Assembly: GCF_018446385.1 (NCBI RefSeq)
Contig: NC_056001.1
Coordinates: forward strand, 12,580,672-12,644,671
Length of the DNA: 64,000 bases
Source of the DNA: Zingiber officinale
Lineage: Eukaryota; Streptophyta; Magnoliopsida; Zingiberales; Zingiberaceae
Direction: 5' to 3'
A program made the position numbers and the translations under genes. How positions within the stretch are numbered: the first letter of the stretch is position 1; every line of letters starts with the position of its first letter. This document shows positions 59,913 through 64,000 of the stretch, in pieces. Below the pieces are notes generated by a model. That model had not been told where the DNA came from. It worked only from the letters and a program-made list of their open reading frames with translations, and ran no database searches.

Positions 59913-62900
59913 CTGTGTAGCACAGACACTCCAAAAAATATTTTTTTTTGGAAGTGTCGGACACATACACGACACGGAAATTCGCGTGCCGGACACTAAA
60001 AAAATGTGTTGTTGACTTTTTAAAGTTTGACCAGTCAGATAAGGCTAGGGCATGGATGGGACACGTTTCCGGATACGTTTTGGCTCAATTGCAAAAAAAT
60101 TAATTATTTCGAGGGTAAAATTGAAAAACAATAAAATTCTAAGGACTACTTACTAAAATGAAAAAAACACTAATTTACTCCCTGCTCCCAATTCTTTCTT
60201 CATTGTGATGCAACCTTTCTTCATCGCGACGTCTACGCCTCTCTCCGTCGCCCACTGCTGCTTGCAGCAGCCGCCAGCCGCTTCACAGCAGCCGCCCACC
60301 GCTTCGCAGCAGCAGCAGCCCAGCAGCAGCCCGCCGTCGCCCCCCGTTGCTGTCCTCTTTTTGGTAAATTTACTTTTTTTTTTCTTCTGAGATCACGAAT
60401 TTGTTTTTGCTTTTGGTAAGTTTCTGGTAAATTTAACAATAGGCCCCTCTCTGCTGCTTCTTAATTGTTATTTTCAGCCTATTTGCTATGGAAAATTTTC
60501 AAAATGAAAGTGCACAGGAGGATGTTGATGATTATTCTCCTTTGTGAAAATTTGTAACCAAGGTGGAAAAGGTAGTTGGAGGAGGAAATGTCACTTGGTC
60601 GTGCAATATATGTAGTAAAGTGTGCAAAGGATCATATTCAAGGGTGAAAGCACACCTGTTAAAACAAAAAAGTGCTGGAATTGCTGGTTGTACGGAGGAT
60701 GTTGATGATTATCCTCCTTTGTGAAAATTTGTAACCAAGGTGGAAAAGGTAGTTGGAGGAGGAAATGTCACTTGGTCGTGCAATATATGTAGTAAAGTGT
60801 GCAAAGGATCATATTCAAGGGTGAAAGCACACCTGTTAAAACAAAAAAGTGTTGGAATTGCTGGTTGTACGGTTGTTACAATGGATCAAATGAAACGTAT
60901 GCAACAGCTTATTGACGATGCAGAATTCAAAAAGAAGAATTCTAAACAGAAAGAAGTTTCGTTGCCTTCATCATCTGGATCATCAAATATGGCTTCAAAA
61001 TCCTCATTTTGTTCTAGTGGTATTTTACAAAATGATGATCCAACAAAGAAGAGGAAAGGACCACTTGGCCCGCTTGAAAAAGCTTTTCACTTGAATGCCA
61101 AAGATGAGCTCCACTCTGAAATTACAAGGTTGTTTAACACCAGGGGATTATCTTTCAATATTGCTAGGAATCCTCATTATGTTCGGGTTTTCAATTTGGC
61201 TACTCAACGAACAATTCCAGGTTATCTTCCACATGAATACAATTTATTGAGAACTTCACTTCTTCAAAAAGAAAAAGCTCATATTGGAAAGCTTTTGGAG
61301 CCAACAAAAGCTGCTTGGAAACAAAAGGGAGTTAGTATTTGTAGTGATGAGTGATCGGATGTGCAAAGACTGCTAATTAATATCATGGTCGTGCGTGAAG
61401 GTGATCCTATGTTTTTGAAGGCGATAAATTGTGAAGGTGAGTACAAGGATAAAGCTTTCATCTCTAAATTGCTCATTAATGTCATAAAAGAAGTGGGACA
61501 TCAAATGTTGTCCAAGTGGTCACCGATAATGCTCCTGTTTGCAAAGGAGCCAGGTTACTCGTTGAGGCAAAGTACCCACACATATTTTAGACTACTTGCG
61601 TTGTGCACACATTGAATCTTTCTTTGAAGAATATTTGTGCACCGACTGACTCTCTACAAAACAAAGAAGCCTTTGATGAGTGCAAGTGGATAGCAGAAGT
61701 AGCAAATGATGCTTCAATGATCAAGAATTTTATCATGAATCACAATATGAGATTATCGATGTTCAACGATAACTCAAACTTGAAGATACTATCACTTGTG
61801 GATACTAGATTTGCTTCCACGATCATTATGCTTAAAAGGTTAAAACAAATCAAAAAAATGTCTTGAAAACATGACGACTAGTGAAAGATGGGATTTGTAC
61901 AAGGAGGATGATGTAGTGAAGGCTAGAGTAGTGAAGTACAAGATATTGGATGATCAATTTTGAGAAAAGATTGATTATATACTTGCTTTCACAAGTCCAA
62001 TTTATGCTATGCTAAGGAAAGTAGATATTGATCAACCTTGTCTTCATTTAGTCTATGAATGGCGGGATGAAATGATAGAGAAAATGAAAGTTGCTATCTC
62101 AAAGGGGCCCCATAATGAAGATTCAAAGTTTTATGAGGTTGTTCATAATATTCTAGTGGAGCGATGGAATAAAAGCAATGCGCCTCTACATTGTTTGGCG
62201 CAATCTTTGAATCCAAAGTAAAGCTCTAAAAAATTTTAACTTTTTAAATTTTAGCAAATTAGAAATATTAGTTCATGAATGATGTTAAACTATCAATCTT
62301 TTTATATAGGTATTAAGGCCATGAGTGGCTCCAAGAATCTCCAAATCGTCTTCCTCCTCATAGGGACATCAAAGTTTCAAGGAAAAGGAAAAAAGTGCAT
62401 TGAAAGATATTACTCCAATTCATCTGAACGAAGAAGTGTTAATGAAGAGTTTGCCTCTTTTTCATAGGCCATTGATGATTTTTCTGATAATGATTCAATG
62501 CGTGATCGAGGTTTGATGTCTCCAACTAAGTGGTGGGTTATTCATTGTGCTTCTACATCAACTCTTCATAGTTTAGCTTTAAAGTTACTTGGTCATCCAT
62601 CTTCTTCTTCTTCTTCTACTTGTGAGAGAAATTGCTCCTCTTTTTGTGAGAGAAATTGGAGCACCTACAATTTCATACACTCATTGAAGAGGAACAAGGT
62701 AACACCACAAAGAGAGAAAGATTTGGTATGTGTTCATTATAATCTTCGTCTTTTATCTAGGAGATACTCACACTATAATGAAGGAGAAAGTAAGATGTGG
62801 GATGTTGGAGTATATGGATTTGATTCCATGGACATGGTGGGTGCTGCTATCCTTGAAATTGCCAATTTGTCTCTTGATGAACATGAATTGGAATCAGTCA

Positions 62901-63077
62901 TATTTACTAACGAAGGTGGTGTTCGTGATGAGACTGATATGGATGTTTGATTTTTTTTACTTGTTTAAGATGTATTTGGTGTGTTGCATTTTGTTATGTT
63001 TACTCTTTGTTTGTAATGGATAGTATGGTTGATGTAATATAAACATGATTTTCTATTTTAGGATTTCTAATTTTTAA

Positions 63078-63123
<46 letters not shown>

Positions 63124-63240
63124 TTTTTTTATAATCGTTGTATCCTAGCCGTATCGTGTCTTATATTTTAAAAAAAAATCGTATCGCTGTATCTGTGTCG
63201 TATCCGATACGATACCCATATCCGTATCCATGCAACATAG
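59913..63240 (+). mobile_element. hAT-superfamily DNA transposon, complete ends, broken transposase
   Basis: 3.3 kb inside a KTF1 intron. The ends are short imperfect inverted repeats (CTGTGTAGCA at the left, TGCAACATAG at the right) flanked by 8-bp duplications GATTTCAC and GGTTTCAC with one mismatch, as hAT elements make. The transposase parts run in order from an ATG at 60488: a BED-type zinc finger (WSCNICSKVCKGSYSRVKAH), a DUF659 domain (about 61.1-61.6 kb), and a C-terminal hATC dimerisation region (about 62.5-62.95 kb, WWVIHC). Several stops and frameshifts interrupt it, including TGA in place of Trp before the finger and in the DE-x-SDV motif (about 61350). A CAG/CCG-rich stretch (about 60255-60355) lies in the leader. 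Confidence 0.93.
60517..60870 (+). repeat. 177-bp in-frame tandem duplication of the hAT BED finger
   Basis: Units 60517-60693 and 60694-60870 are nearly identical. 177 bp is 59 codons, so the frame is kept. Both carry the same TGA. Confidence 0.92.
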
Positions 63241-63248
63241 GGTTTCAC

Positions 63249-64000
63249 TAAATCTAGCCAACACATGTTCAATAATAACAGACTAGGACAATTTACAGGC
63301 AGCTAGAAAAGGAACTTGGATTTAATGTGCAATACTAGGATAGGGTACCAACAGACAATCAGATATTCTCATGAAGCTAAAAAAAAGTAGCTGGTCAAAT
63401 GTGATTATGTTCTTCATAGCATTTAAAACCCGTCCTTGCCACTCTGTGCAAACAACATTCATGGTCTTGAGAGATGACTAAAAGAAAGACACTAGTTTTG
63501 CGTTGTTAGTTAGGAATTGCCCACAGGAAGCATGATTAGCACAGTTGGGATAACAGATGGTAGGAGCAGTACACTGCTTGGTACAGTCTCAATGGATATC
63601 AACGCTTATTTTTATTCATTTTCTTAGTGTACTATGGCAGTGCAACAAATGTTGAGCTTGATCTCTGTCTGAATCCTTAAACACATACTCTTCAAAGAAA
63701 TGAGCATGCTTCCATCGTTTTGGGAATGGAGAAGTGCAAAATGGTCACTACCTCCTTAGCCAGACAACCTTCATACAGATAATAGTGGATTCAAGACCAC
63801 AATAGAATTTCAAAAGAGATTAGCGTGTTAAACTGAACAAAAAGCCTTGTAGTAAACAATAACATAATGTCCATACAAGAAAAACGCAACTAACTCAACT
63901 AAGACACCATCAAACGCCGCATTGAGAAACAAATATCAAAACATAATAGCGACAATATGTGATATCAGTCGAACATGGACAAGGATTTTGCTAAAATGCA
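63249..64000 (-). other. KTF1 intron, right edge
   Basis: Non-coding AT-rich DNA after the hAT element. No exon, repeat boundary or RNA gene was recognised. Confidence 0.6.

Noticed and set aside
1-64000. CRISPR arrays, bacterial operons or an integrated organelle fragment
   Set aside because: Repeats are tandem or transposon-derived without spacer structure, genes have introns, and no plastid or mitochondrial genes were recognised.

Overview
This window is nuclear DNA of a flowering plant. The evidence is intron-rich genes, PLS-class pentatricopeptide (PPR) genes, an SPT5-like RNA-directed DNA methylation factor, Au-type SINEs, Ty1-copia, Ty3-gypsy and hAT elements, and AT-rich intergenic DNA. 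A GC-rich first exon followed by AT-richer exons (the carrier gene at 14-17 kb) suggests a monocot; that is inference, and no species is claimed.

Layout. 1-13.5 kb is a tandem duplication of an editing-type PPR gene. Copy 1 runs off the left edge; copy 2 is whole at 10060-12330. A broken Ty1-copia element (3193-about 9231) sits exactly at the junction, followed by the 3' fragment of another host gene. 13.7-17.2 kb is an intact four-exon gene for a calcium-regulated mitochondrial ATP-Mg/phosphate carrier. 17.2-22.7 kb is non-coding. 22.7-26.7 kb is a five-exon minus-strand gene of the plant DUF4050 (Gag1-like clamp) family, assembled here from small exons. 28.1-35.5 kb is a decayed PP2A B'-beta-like regulatory subunit gene, split by a broken 5.3-kb Ty3-gypsy element and two MULE-type MITEs with 9-bp target duplications. 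36.46-37.31 kb is a solo LTR. 38.2-38.7 kb is a PPR pseudogene fragment. From 39.0 kb to beyond the right edge lies a very large minus-strand gene for SPT5-like/KTF1. Nineteen exons join in consistent phase and give 1748 residues in the window, with the N-terminal exon(s) off the edge. Its introns hold SINEs, a foldback-like element, a 230-bp near-perfect palindrome, paired GC-rich repeats and a complete but broken 3.3-kb hAT transposon.

How it fits together. The intact host genes are unrelated in function: organelle RNA editing, mitochondrial nucleotide transport, a putative lipid-anchored regulator and RNA-directed DNA methylation. The unifying theme is genome dynamics. An LTR element marks a gene duplication and best fits unequal recombination between two insertions. 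Transposons have shredded a phosphatase subunit gene. A gene that silences transposons is itself loaded with them in its introns. No operon-like or clustered novel system was found. The most interesting signals are the chimeric-element duplication junction, the templated filler in the PP2A pseudogene and the hairpin in the KTF1 intron.
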